64,000 nucleotides of DNA from Streptomyces sp. NBC_00820. Its GTDB lineage: Bacteria > Actinomycetota > Actinomycetes > Streptomycetales > Streptomycetaceae. The stretch spans positions 6,188,001-6,252,000 of the forward strand of contig NZ_CP108882.1 of the NCBI RefSeq assembly GCF_036347055.1, given 5' to 3'. This document shows, one piece after another, positions 34,101 to 41,390 of the stretch (position 1 is the stretch's first letter; each line of letters starts with the position of its first letter). The notes below the pieces were generated by a model, which searched no databases, was not told the origin of the DNA, and saw only the letters and a list, made by a program, of their open reading frames with translations. A program made the position numbers and the translations under genes.

Positions 34101-35538
34101 GCGGCCGCACGCCGTCGTCCACGGCGACGGCATCCGGCACACGCCGTACCGTCCGCGCGACCGCGTCCGCCGCCGTCGGCACCGGCCCGGCGGGGGCCGG
34201 ACGGGCGAGGGTGTCCAGCAGGCGACGCTCCGCCGGGTCCATGACGTCGAGGTCGTCGACGGCCCGCTCCGGGTGGGCCGTGGCGTCGGTCAGCAACGCC
34301 AGGAAGCGGTCGGCGAGCCGGCGGGCGGTGGCCGGGGAGAACAGCTCGGCGGCGTACCCCAGGCGACCGAGATAGCCGTCGCCGCGCGGGACGAGATGCA
34401 CGAAGACATCGAACTTCGCCATGCCGTTGTGCGGGTACAGACGCTCCGCGTCGATCCCCGGCAGCTTCAGACCGGGGGCCCTGGCGTCGTCGACGGTGAG
34501 CACGACCTGGAACAGCGGGAAGCGGGAGGTGTCGCGGGAATCCGCGAGTTCCCGCACGAGCCGGCTGTGCGGGACCCGGCGGTGGGCCCGGACGTCGCGG
34601 ACGACAGCGGCCGTGTCCTTGACGAGTTCGCCGAACGACAGCCCGGGCTTCAGCCGCTGGCGCAGCGGCATGACGTCGGTCAGGCAGGCGACGACCTGCT
34701 CCAGCTCGATCCGGTCGCGCCGGTCGACCGGGGTGCCGATCACCACGTCGTCCTGGTCGCCGAGCCGTGCCACGAGGGCGGTGAGCGCGGCCGTCAGCAC
34801 GGTGAACGGCGTGACACGTGCTGTCCGGCACAACTGCCGTACGGCAGAGGTAAGTTCCGGTCCGACGGTGAAGCGGACCTCGCCGCCCGCGGCGCCGAGG
34901 CGGGCGGGCCGCGGGTGGTCGAGCGGGAAGGTGCTCTGCGCGGGGGCGCCGGCCAGCACCGTCCGCCAGTGCTCCAGGTCCGCTTCCGGTCCGGCGGTGT
35001 CCGCGCGCTGCGCCGTGGCGTACTCGGCGAACGACGTCAAGGGCTCCGGCAGTTGCGGCCGGCCGCCCTCGACTGCCGCCCGGTAGAGCTCGGCGAACTC
35101 CTCGTCGAACAGGCGCAGACTCCAGCCGTCGATCACCGCGTGGTGGACAGCCACCGCGAGCACGGCCTCGTTCGGAGCGCAGAGCAGCAACGTCGCCCGC
35201 AGCAGCGGCGGCCGGTCCAGCGGCAGCGGGCCCGACACCGCGGCTCGCAGCGCCTCGGCAAGGTCGTCGGGCCCTACCGGGCGGACGGCGAGCGGCACCG
35301 GGGCCGGCGGCGCGACCAGCTGCACCGGCCGGCCGTCCCGCAGGACGAGGGCGGAGCGCAGCGCGGAATGGCGCGCGACGAGCCCGGTGAGGGCGGCCTC
35401 GACGGCGCCGCGGTCGACCTCGCCGCGCAGCCGGTGCGTCCACGACTCGACGTACCGGCCGGGCGTGAACTGGTCGCTGAGCCAGATGGACTCCTGCTCG
35501 GCCGACATGTCGGTGCCGAGCCCGACGGACTCGCTCAT
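31171..35538 (-). CDS. NRPS: C-A-PCP-thioester reductase
   Basis: The 1455-residue protein has a condensation domain (HHAVIDGWS, His132, His133, Asp137). An adenylation domain follows (about 455-960: YVVYTSGSTGRPKGV, NQYGPSETH, YRTGDLG, DDQVKIRGYR). Next come a carrier domain with FALGGDSLLAV (phosphopantetheine Ser995) and a C-terminal NAD(P)H reductase domain (1067-1455: LLTGATGFLGAFVL at 1071-1084, HVSTVGVYPPEG, YARTKW Tyr1231/Lys1235). The reductase releases the peptidyl thioester as an aldehyde or, after further reduction, an alcohol. Specificity residues read by eye (D-V-Q-F-V-A-Q-V-V) loosely resemble proline-type codes and are not reliable. ATGA overlap couples it to the stand-alone A domain upstream, which with the PCP probably supplies the donor, so a dipeptide aldehyde-type unit is predicted. 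Confidence 0.92.
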   Translation of the reverse strand: MSESVGLGTDMSAEQESIWLSDQFTPGRYVESWTHRLRGEVDRGAVEAALTGLVARHSALRSALVLRDGRPVQLVAPPAPVPLAVRPVGPDDLAEALRAAVSGPLPLDRPPLLRATLLLCAPNEAVLAVAVHHAVIDGWSLRLFDEEFAELYRAAVEGGRPQLPEPLTSFAEYATAQRADTAGPEADLEHWRTVLAGAPAQSTFPLDHPRPARLGAAGGEVRFTVGPELTSAVRQLCRTARVTPFTVLTAALTALVARLGDQDDVVIGTPVDRRDRIELEQVVACLTDVMPLRQRLKPGLSFGELVKDTAAVVRDVRAHRRVPHSRLVRELADSRDTSRFPLFQVVLTVDDARAPGLKLPGIDAERLYPHNGMAKFDVFVHLVPRGDGYLGRLGYAAELFSPATARRLADRFLALLTDATAHPERAVDDLDVMDPAERRLLDTLARPAPAGPVPTAADAVARTVRRVPDAVAVDDGVRPLTYAELWARSGAVARALVARGLSGRVVALHGARTTGTAVALLGVMRAGAVCLCLDPALPAGRAEFLLRDSGTAALLAADGPKPPAPPPGVPVLRPGDLAGTPGGLALPPVGSEDTAYVVYTSGSTGRPKGVTLPHRSLASLVEWQCRVSSAGDGTRTLQFAAPGFDVAFQEIFATWGSGGRLVLVPDEVRTDPHRLLDFVERHAVERLFLPYVALEQLAEYAVTVGRRAAGLREVVTAGEELIVTPAIRSFFASAAPGARLENQYGPSETHVVTREPLTGDPSAWPDRPPIGRAVPGSVVRVLDGRLRPRPVGVPGEICVSGACVATGYVTNGPPGRFVPDPADAHGTALLYRTGDLGRIEADGTIRFLGRTDDQVKIRGYRTEPGEVEAVLQGLPGVGDAAVLVTGRTPADRRLMACYTGRADPAEVRTALAARLPAPLVPTVLLPVPAFPRTATGKTDRAALRARYAEARPARPAARESAAPGLVGSVAAVWADVLGAGHVGPDDEFFALGGDSLLAVRLVVALRAELGLELRPADVFNAPTPAALTRLVRGPAGATRRSGLAAEAVLDPSIVPAGGPVRSAAAPREVLLTGATGFLGAFVLRELLKRSDAVVTCLVRAGDADAAEHRLRHALLRYGLASAWRPDRVRAVAGDLARPWLGLAPDEADRLARNADAVFHVGAAVNLTLPYERLKATNVDGTAEVLRLAAAHRGVPVSHVSTVGVYPPEGPAGARIHADTPRGDGSLLRHGYARTKWVAEALVDEARRRGLPVTVFRPTRISGDSTSGLCQTSDFFWLFVRGCLQAGAAPAGYAPAFDLVPVDGVSAAIAALALDPSTAGGTYHLSGERPLRLAEAVRLLRALGHTLDDVPLAEWHRRVERAPGNAAFPLLGLIPPEEAEQERAGSTGPCVFDSEPTRRALHTVGVTLPPVDEALFARYVAAFEREGFLPPPGGPAERYGRQTGSDAPASGVTAQK

Positions 35539-37148
35539 AGGGGGTCCTTCCCGGTCCGGTCGCCCTCGTGGCCGAGCAGCGTCGCGACGAGCGCGTCCCG
35601 GTCGAGCTTGCCGGTGGCGGTCAGCGGCAGGGAGTCGGCGTGCCGCACCACGTCCGGCAGCAGATGCCGGGGCAGTACGGCGGCCAGTGCGCGGCGCAGC
35701 TGCCCGGCCTCGGTGCCGGTGCCGCTGTGGGTGTAGAAGAGGGCCAGCCGCGTGTACGTGCCGTCGGCGTCGGGCACGGGTACGGCCGCGCTGTCGCCGA
35801 CGCCGGGAACCAGCCGGGCGGCGCTCTCCACCTCCTCCGGCTCGATCCGGTGGCCGCGGATCTTCACCTGGCGGTCGGTGCGCCCGGCGAAGTGCAGCAG
35901 CCCGTCGGCGTCGAACCGGCCGAGGTCGCCGGTGCGGTACATCCGCTCGGGGCGGCCGTCGGGGGCGAGTACGGGGAAGGCCCGGGCGGTGAGTTCCGGT
36001 TCGCCGAGGTAGCCGAGCGCGAGTCCGGCCCCACTGACGCAGATCTCCCCGACGGTCCCCGGCGGCACGGGACGGCCGTCGCGCAGCACCCGCACGTGGC
36101 GGCCGGGGGCGCTGCGGCCGACCGGGATGCCGCCGGGCCGGTCGCAGTCCTCGGGCAGCACCCGGTGCACGGTGGCGAAGACGCAGGTCTCGACGGGGCC
36201 GTACCCGTTGAACAGGGCGGTTTCGTGCCGGTCGAGGAAGGCGCGGACATGCGGCACGGAGAGCCGTTCACCGCCCGTGATGACCCGGCCCAGTCCGCGG
36301 AAGCAGTCCGGGTCCTCACTGACGAACACGTTGAACAGGGACGCGGTGAGCCACACCGTGTCGACACCGTGCGAACCGGCGAGCGCGCGCAGGGAGTCGG
36401 GCATCAGCGGAGTGCGCTCCACGAGGACACTGGTGCCGCCGAGGACCAGCGGCCCCCAGGTCTCCAGCGTGAAGGCGTCCCAGCCGGCGGGTGCGGCCTG
36501 CGGCATGACGGGTGTGGCCGGGAAGGGCGTGAAGCCGTCGCCGAACAGGCTGGTGGTGGCGGCGTGTCCGCTGACGACCGGCTTGGGCCGGCCGCTGGTG
36601 CCGGAGGTGAAGAACACGACGGCGGGGCTGTGACCGTTAACCGACGGCTGCGGCACGACGGCCTTCGGCGACCGGCTGCCACGAGCCGCCAGGTCGCGGG
36701 GGTCGTCCGGGGGCGGCGACCACACCGGCCCGGACCAGCCCTCGAAGGGGCCCGGTGCGACGACCACCGGGGGACGCAGCATCGCGAGGACCGTCCGCAG
36801 GCGCGCGGTGGGCCAGGCGGGGTCCAGGGCCGCGTACGCCGCCCCGCACTTCAGCACGGCGAGCAGTGCCGCGACCTGGCCGGGTCCGCGGGGCAGCAGG
36901 ACCGGGACGAAGCTGCCGGGTCCGGCGCCGAGCGTGGCGAGGCGTGCGGCCCAGGCGTCGGACAGGGCGTCCAGTTCGCCGTAGCCGAGCCGTACGTCTC
37001 CCTGGACGAGGGCCGTCGCGTCGGGGGTGGACAGCGCGTGCCGGGCAACGGCGGTGTGGATCAGCGGCTCCGTGCCGCCGGACGCCGCCGGGGCACCGGC
37101 CGTCCGCCGGGCCGCCCTCGCCCGGGACGGGGCCGTGGTCTCGTTCAC
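35535..37148 (-). CDS. Stand-alone NRPS adenylation domain
   Basis: The 537-residue protein has all adenylation motifs: FFTSGTSGRPKPVV (A3), GWDAFTLETWGPLVLGG (A4), NGYGPVET (A5), MYRTGDLGRFDADG (A7), GRTDRQVKIRGHRIE (A8) and a final LTATGKLDRDAL (A10, catalytic Lys). Residues lining the pocket, read as D-A-L-L-V-G-G-V-F, suggest a small aliphatic or branched residue, but this is a rough manual reading. It starts at GTG 37148 in a GTGA overlap with the PCP gene and ends in an ATGA overlap with the NRPS. It probably loads the adjacent 93-residue PCP in trans. Confidence 0.9.
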   Translation of the reverse strand: MNETTAPSRARAARRTAGAPAASGGTEPLIHTAVARHALSTPDATALVQGDVRLGYGELDALSDAWAARLATLGAGPGSFVPVLLPRGPGQVAALLAVLKCGAAYAALDPAWPTARLRTVLAMLRPPVVVAPGPFEGWSGPVWSPPPDDPRDLAARGSRSPKAVVPQPSVNGHSPAVVFFTSGTSGRPKPVVSGHAATTSLFGDGFTPFPATPVMPQAAPAGWDAFTLETWGPLVLGGTSVLVERTPLMPDSLRALAGSHGVDTVWLTASLFNVFVSEDPDCFRGLGRVITGGERLSVPHVRAFLDRHETALFNGYGPVETCVFATVHRVLPEDCDRPGGIPVGRSAPGRHVRVLRDGRPVPPGTVGEICVSGAGLALGYLGEPELTARAFPVLAPDGRPERMYRTGDLGRFDADGLLHFAGRTDRQVKIRGHRIEPEEVESAARLVPGVGDSAAVPVPDADGTYTRLALFYTHSGTGTEAGQLRRALAAVLPRHLLPDVVRHADSLPLTATGKLDRDALVATLLGHEGDRTGKDPL

Positions 37149-37426
37149 CGCGCCGCCCGGGCCGCGTCCACGGTCTCGACGAAGGCCGCGAGGTCCTCGC
37201 TGTCCAGCAGGGTGGTCGCGTCGATGTCGGTGCCGATCCGCCGGCCGATCCGCAGACAGATCCGCACGGCGTCGAGCGAGGTGCCACCGAGGTCGAAGAA
37301 GCTGTCGGCCGGCCGGACCGGGCTCTGGCCGGTCACCTCCGTCACCACGGCGAGCACCAGCTCCGCGGTCGCCACCTCCCCGCCGTCCGGTAACGCGTCG
37401 TCCCCGGCGATGTGATGACGGCTCAC
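37145..37426 (-). CDS. Stand-alone peptidyl carrier protein
   Basis: The 93-residue protein has the phosphopantetheine site FFDLGGTSLDAVRIC, with a four-helix carrier pattern around it. It starts at GTG 37426, overlapping the HisRS-like stop, and ends overlapping the adenylation gene start. It is placed between a class II aaRS-like protein and an A domain, so either could be the loading enzyme. The C domain of the 1455-residue NRPS is the expected downstream partner. Confidence 0.9.
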   Translation of the reverse strand: MSRHHIAGDDALPDGGEVATAELVLAVVTEVTGQSPVRPADSFFDLGGTSLDAVRICLRIGRRIGTDIDATTLLDSEDLAAFVETVDAARAAR

Positions 37427-38661
37427 CGTTCCGTCTCCTCGAGGCCCTGCTCGATGAACTCCCGCTGCTGCGGCGAGCGGTGCCGCACCGACACCCGGTC
37501 GCCCTCGACGAGGACGAACCCGTAGTCGCAGTAGTGCTCACTGCGCAGCACGGACGTCCACTTGCGGCGCGGAAGCGGCAGCACCGCCGGGTACATGCCC
37601 CGTTCCGCCAGGCGGCTCCGGATCTTCTCGGCGGCCGCGGTGTCCGCGGGGTTGCGATCGAGATCGGCGAGGATCGCCACGCGCGGTTCCCGGGGTACGG
37701 GGGTCATCAGCTGGGCCAGGACGGTCAGGCCCAGGCCCATGCAGACCGCGGGGACCGGGTTGTGGTTCATCAGTTCGCAGAGCTGGTCGATCCGACCGCC
37801 GTCACCGATGAGGAACGGCTCGGGCACCGCGCGGGCCGTGGCGAAGATCTGGTAGTTCATCCCCGAGTAGTGGCCGGTGCCGTGGATCTGGCTGAGAGTG
37901 AAGGTGAGTTCGGCACCGGGCAGCATCGGCCGCAGCCGCGCCCACACCTCCTCCACGGCCGCGGCTTCCTTCTGGATGCCCGGGTGTTCGGCCTGGGCGG
38001 CCTGCCGCACGAACTCCTCGACCGGCATCCGCTCGGGCTCGAACAGCGTCAGCAGCAGCCGGCGGTCGGCCGGGGACAGCTCCGCGACCTCGGCCAGGAC
38101 CTCTTTCGGGCCGCGCTCGTCGAACCGTACGGCCTGGGTCAGTCCGGGGCGTACGGAGTCGAGGACGTTGTGGTCGGCGAGCTGGACGAACACCGGCTCG
38201 ATGCCCGGTATTCGCTCCAGAACCTGGTGGGAGACGGCGATGATCTCGGCGTCGGCGTACGCGGAGCGCAGGCCCCAGGCGCCGAACAGCAGTTGCTGGA
38301 ACTCCCGCCGGTAGCCGGGCAGGTTGGGCTGGCGGTCGCGGTGCAGGGTGGCGGCCTGGGCGAGTTTGAGCGGGGGAGGGGAGGGCAGGTCCGCCACGAA
38401 GCGGGACATGCTCATGGCCAGGTCGGCCTGGAGGGCGTACCGGCTGCCCTCCTTCACGCGGTGCACCTCGAAGATCCGGCTGGCGTGCACCTGGGTGGCG
38501 GCGACGTAGCGCTCCCGCAGCTCCATCGACGTGGTTCGCATCCGCGTGAAGCCGTGAACGCGCGCCACCTCGGTGAAGAGGTCCTCGATGAACCGGCTGT
38601 TGTCCAGTTCCTCATCGAGGATGTCGTAGAAGTGGGGAATTCTGCTCTGAATGCTTTTCAT
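37423..38661 (-). CDS. HisRS/HisZ-like class II aminoacyl-tRNA synthetase paralogue in an NRPS operon
   Basis: The 412-residue protein has the class II core of histidyl-tRNA synthetase and HisZ. VHGFTRMRTTSMELRERYVA matches motif 1 and the start of the core. ALQADLAMSMSRFVA and LHRDRQPNLPGYRREFQQL stand where HisRS has the R-D-x-T and motif 2 arginines. ADAEIIAVSHQVLERIPG and GDGGRIDQL recall the motif 3 region. The C-terminal 80 residues (RVAILADLDRN, LAERGMYPAVL, YGFVLVEGDRVSVRHR) form an anticodon-binding-like alpha/beta domain. It leads a coupled PCP/A/NRPS operon and is not near his genes. It may activate an amino acid for the carrier protein, or be a decoy or target protein protecting against an aminoacyl-sulfamate product. 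Confidence 0.78.
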   Translation of the reverse strand: MKSIQSRIPHFYDILDEELDNSRFIEDLFTEVARVHGFTRMRTTSMELRERYVAATQVHASRIFEVHRVKEGSRYALQADLAMSMSRFVADLPSPPPLKLAQAATLHRDRQPNLPGYRREFQQLLFGAWGLRSAYADAEIIAVSHQVLERIPGIEPVFVQLADHNVLDSVRPGLTQAVRFDERGPKEVLAEVAELSPADRRLLLTLFEPERMPVEEFVRQAAQAEHPGIQKEAAAVEEVWARLRPMLPGAELTFTLSQIHGTGHYSGMNYQIFATARAVPEPFLIGDGGRIDQLCELMNHNPVPAVCMGLGLTVLAQLMTPVPREPRVAILADLDRNPADTAAAEKIRSRLAERGMYPAVLPLPRRKWTSVLRSEHYCDYGFVLVEGDRVSVRHRSPQQREFIEQGLEETER

Positions 38662-38718
38662 GCGGCTGCGACGGACCTTTCCACTTCAGGACGGCAACGA
38701 CACCTGCGGCGGGGGACG

Positions 38719-40011
38719 TCAGGAGGGGGGACCGTCCGTGACGGACCGGTCCTGTCCGCCGGTCACCGGCACGGGGACGGGCCCGGACTCGTCCCGTGGG
38801 ACGAAGCGCAGGCCGCGGATGCTGGGAACGCACAGGACGAGCGGGGCGGTGGTGAGCGTCCAGGCGACGGACACCCAGAGCGTGCCCGTCGCTCCGATCG
38901 AGCCGGAGACGGGGCCGGCAGCGGCGTAGCCCAACGGTAGCAACGCGGACGACAGAAGGATGTCGTTCGAACTGACCCGGGACAGCTTGTCGGGCGCCAC
39001 ATGGTGCTGGAGGGCGGTGGTCCAGTTGGTCAGCGCGATCGTCACGGCCAGCCCGGAGAGGAACTCCGCGCCCGCGACGACGACGAGTGGCGTTCCCAGG
39101 GCGAGCGCGGCGGCCGGCGCCGCGTATCCGGGAGCGAGGATCAGAGCCGCCGCGACCAGGGGGCGGCGCGGCTGCCAGCGCAGTGCCAGCAGGCCACCGA
39201 CCACGGAGCCGAAGGGCAGGCAGGCGAGCACCGTGCCCCAGGCGGCGGCGCCGCCGAGGGACTCCTGCGCGATGAGGGGACCGAGGACGACGAGCGGGGC
39301 GACGACGAAGAACAGGTTGGAGGCGTCCCACAGCATCTGCACCCACAGCCAGTTGTGCCGGGTGATCTCCAGCCAGCCCTCGCGCAGATCGGTGAAGAAC
39401 GGCCGGCGTTCCCTGGCGGGACGCTCCGCCGGATGGATCAGCAGCAGACAGACGACGCTCACCACGAAGGTCGCGGCGTCGGCGAGGAAGACGACGCCGA
39501 AGCCGACGTGCGTGACCAGCAGACCCGCGACGGCGGGTCCGACGATGCCGGCGGCCGAGTTGGAGATGTTGCTCAGGGAGTTGGCCTGGTGCAGTTGGTC
39601 GGGGTGCACGAGGTCGGGGATGATGCCGGCCGCCGCGGGACGGAAGAGACCCTGACCGGCGCCGTGCACGGCGGTGAGGACCAGCAGATGGGTCATGGTG
39701 GCGTGTCCGCTTGCCAGCAGCAGTGCCAGCACTGTCTGGCTGACGGCGCGCGTCCCGTCGGCGGCGAGCATCACGGTGCGTCTGCGGAACTGGTCGGCCC
39801 AGACGCCGCCGATCAGGAGAGCGGCGATCTCGGCGACGGTGCCCACGGCCAGGACGAGCCCCACGCTGGTGGCCGAACCGGTCAGGTCCAGAACGGCGAA
39901 GACCGTCGTGACAGGCACCAGGCCGCTGCCGAACCGGGAGGCCGTCTGACCGATCCAGTAGCCTCTGAACGCGGTTGTGCGTAAGACGCCTAAGGACTGC
40001 TGCAGGGTCAC
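38719..40011 (-). CDS. MFS exporter (DHA3/TetV-like)
   Basis: The 430-residue protein has about twelve membrane segments and the pattern GYWIGQTASRFGSGLVPVT with WADQFRRRTVML, typical of actinobacterial MFS exporters related to macrolide or tetracycline efflux. It starts at GTG 40011 and ends 57 nt before the HisRS-like gene, so it may be the promoter-proximal gene of the NRPS operon. Export of, and self-protection against, the cluster product is inferred. Confidence 0.85.
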   Translation of the reverse strand: MTLQQSLGVLRTTAFRGYWIGQTASRFGSGLVPVTTVFAVLDLTGSATSVGLVLAVGTVAEIAALLIGGVWADQFRRRTVMLAADGTRAVSQTVLALLLASGHATMTHLLVLTAVHGAGQGLFRPAAAGIIPDLVHPDQLHQANSLSNISNSAAGIVGPAVAGLLVTHVGFGVVFLADAATFVVSVVCLLLIHPAERPARERRPFFTDLREGWLEITRHNWLWVQMLWDASNLFFVVAPLVVLGPLIAQESLGGAAAWGTVLACLPFGSVVGGLLALRWQPRRPLVAAALILAPGYAAPAAALALGTPLVVVAGAEFLSGLAVTIALTNWTTALQHHVAPDKLSRVSSNDILLSSALLPLGYAAAGPVSGSIGATGTLWVSVAWTLTTAPLVLCVPSIRGLRFVPRDESGPVPVPVTGGQDRSVTDGPPS

Positions 40012-40091
40012 CGCAGAGAACTCGCTTTCTCCGACCTGGGCAGGGTGGGGCCGTACGACCGGCTGTGCGGCTGTGCACCGGTCCCAACCGT

Positions 40092-40112
40092 AGCGTCACG
40101 CGCCGTGACGCT
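40092..40112 (-). terminator. Hairpin between the amidinotransferase-family gene and the exporter
   Basis: AGCGTCACG (40092-40100) pairs perfectly with 40104-40112 around a CGC loop in the 164-bp gap. It probably ends the upstream amidinotransferase transcript. Confidence 0.6.
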
Positions 40113-40175
40113 CCACCGCTATCGGGCGGCGCGGCACGGTTTCTGCCGGTGCGTCAGGCGTCGGGCGCCGGGTCC

Positions 40176-41147
40176 CTACGAGGACGCCGACCGGTGCAGG
40201 ATGCCGGTCAGACAGCCGAGGGCGCCGGCCGCCCGGACGTACTCGCCGACGTCGACGGCCTTCGTCTCGATGCCGGCCGACTCCAGTCGTCGCCGGGTGC
40301 GCGGGCAGCCGTCCGGCATCAGCACCTTTCCCGGCGCCAGCGTCACCACGTTGAGGCTGCGTCGGCCGACGACCTCCTCGTCGGGTTCGAACTCCAGCAG
40401 CTCGTAGTCCCGGGCCGCGAGTGCGGCGCGCAGTTCGTCCGTCGCCGCCGCCCCGTGCAGCAGGGCACGCCGTGCGTCGACGGGGACCAGGGAGCCCAGC
40501 AGATGCTGCACGCCGGGGCCGAGCGGCACGGGCAGCACCTCGGCCCGCTGCTCGGCGAGGACCTGGCGCAGCGCGGCGCCCCCTGCCCGGTCGGTGCGGA
40601 AACCGGTGCCCACGAGGACCGTCCCCTCGTCGATCCACAGGGCGTCGGCTCCCTCGAACGACGCGGTCCCGCGGACGGTGTGCAGGATGGGGACGCCGGC
40701 CTCGGCCAGCGCGAGTGCCGCGTGGCGCTCCTCACCGGCCCGCTGCGCGGACGCGGTGCGCCCCAGTACCGCTCCCTCCGGGGTGACCAGGAACAGATCA
40801 CGCAGGAAGATCACATTGGGTGGGGTGTCCGGCGGGGGCGCGGTCACATGGACCGTGACGCCCTCCTCCCTGAAGGCGTCGGCCACCGCGTCCGTCTGCG
40901 CCCGCAGCCGCCCCAGGTCGACCCGTCCGGTCATCAGCTGGGCGCCGGGGTCGGTCACCGCGCCCATGCTGTCCGGCGGCCGGGCGAGCAGCACGGCCCG
41001 CAGTGGGTCGACCTCGCTGCGGTACCCGCAGCGGGCCCAGATCCGGCCCGCCCGGCTCTCCGCGGCATGACTGTCCAGGCGGCGTGACCAGCCGGGTCCG
41101 CCCAGCGTGCTGGGCGGCTGCGCGCTGGCAGGGGACGCGCAGTCCAT
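40176..41147 (-). CDS. Amidinotransferase/arginine deiminase family enzyme
   Basis: The 323-residue protein belongs to the guanidino-group modifying fold shared by arginine deiminase, DDAH and amidinotransferases. The N-terminal half has VIFLRDLFLVTPEGAVLG (metal-free substrate loop with Arg-Asp). The catalytic His is in PGVQHLLGSLVPVD and the catalytic Cys in ALGCLTGILHR near the C-terminus. ATG 41147 is preceded by AGGAGAAC. An octamer tandem repeat lies directly upstream in the mRNA leader. An amidinotransferase-family gene (nucN) is required for fluoronucleoside production in the nucleocidin cluster as I recall. Whether this protein hydrolyses or transfers the amidino group cannot be told. 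Confidence 0.85.
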   Translation of the reverse strand: MDCASPASAQPPSTLGGPGWSRRLDSHAAESRAGRIWARCGYRSEVDPLRAVLLARPPDSMGAVTDPGAQLMTGRVDLGRLRAQTDAVADAFREEGVTVHVTAPPPDTPPNVIFLRDLFLVTPEGAVLGRTASAQRAGEERHAALALAEAGVPILHTVRGTASFEGADALWIDEGTVLVGTGFRTDRAGGAALRQVLAEQRAEVLPVPLGPGVQHLLGSLVPVDARRALLHGAAATDELRAALAARDYELLEFEPDEEVVGRRSLNVVTLAPGKVLMPDGCPRTRRRLESAGIETKAVDVGEYVRAAGALGCLTGILHRSASS

Positions 41148-41161
41148 ACGGCGTTCTCCTC

Positions 41162-41209
41162 GCTCGGGTGCTCGGGTGCTCGGGTGCTCGGGTGCTCGCG
41201 TGCTCGGTC
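41162..41209 (-). repeat. Octamer tandem repeat GCTCGGGT in the leader of the amidinotransferase-family gene
   Basis: Four perfect copies (41162-41193) are followed by two imperfect ones (GCTCGCGT, GCTCGGTC). The array lies immediately 5' of the ribosome-binding site on the minus strand. Confidence 0.85.
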
Positions 41210-41259
41210 TTCTCGGGCCGCCGGGCTCGGCCGGGTCCGGTCCGGGCCGCCCGGGACGG

Positions 41260-41354
41260 CTAGGGCCTTTCTTCCGGATCAGGCCGGCTCCGGTCTGCGG
41301 TGCCTTCTCTGCCAGACCCCGCGACCCCGGCAAGATCCGGAAGAGAGGCCCTAG
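41260..41354. repeat. 20-bp inverted repeat upstream of the amidinotransferase-family gene
   Basis: The arm CTAGGGCCTTTCTTCCGGAT (41260-41279) matches the complement of 41335-41354 at 19 of 20 positions with a 55-nt spacer. It lies between the sulfatase 2 stop and the amidinotransferase start, both on the minus strand, so it may act as a terminator for sulfatase 2. Confidence 0.7.
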
Positions 41355-41390
41355 GCCTCGCCGGACCGCGTCGGATCTCCGGTCGCCGGC

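Noticed and set aside
31171..35538. Firm proline specificity for the NRPS A domain.
   Set aside because: The pocket residues were aligned by eye and two positions deviate from known codes, so the substrate is left open.
37423..38661. HisZ for histidine biosynthesis.
   Set aside because: No HisG or other his gene is nearby and the gene is coupled to a carrier protein and NRPS genes.
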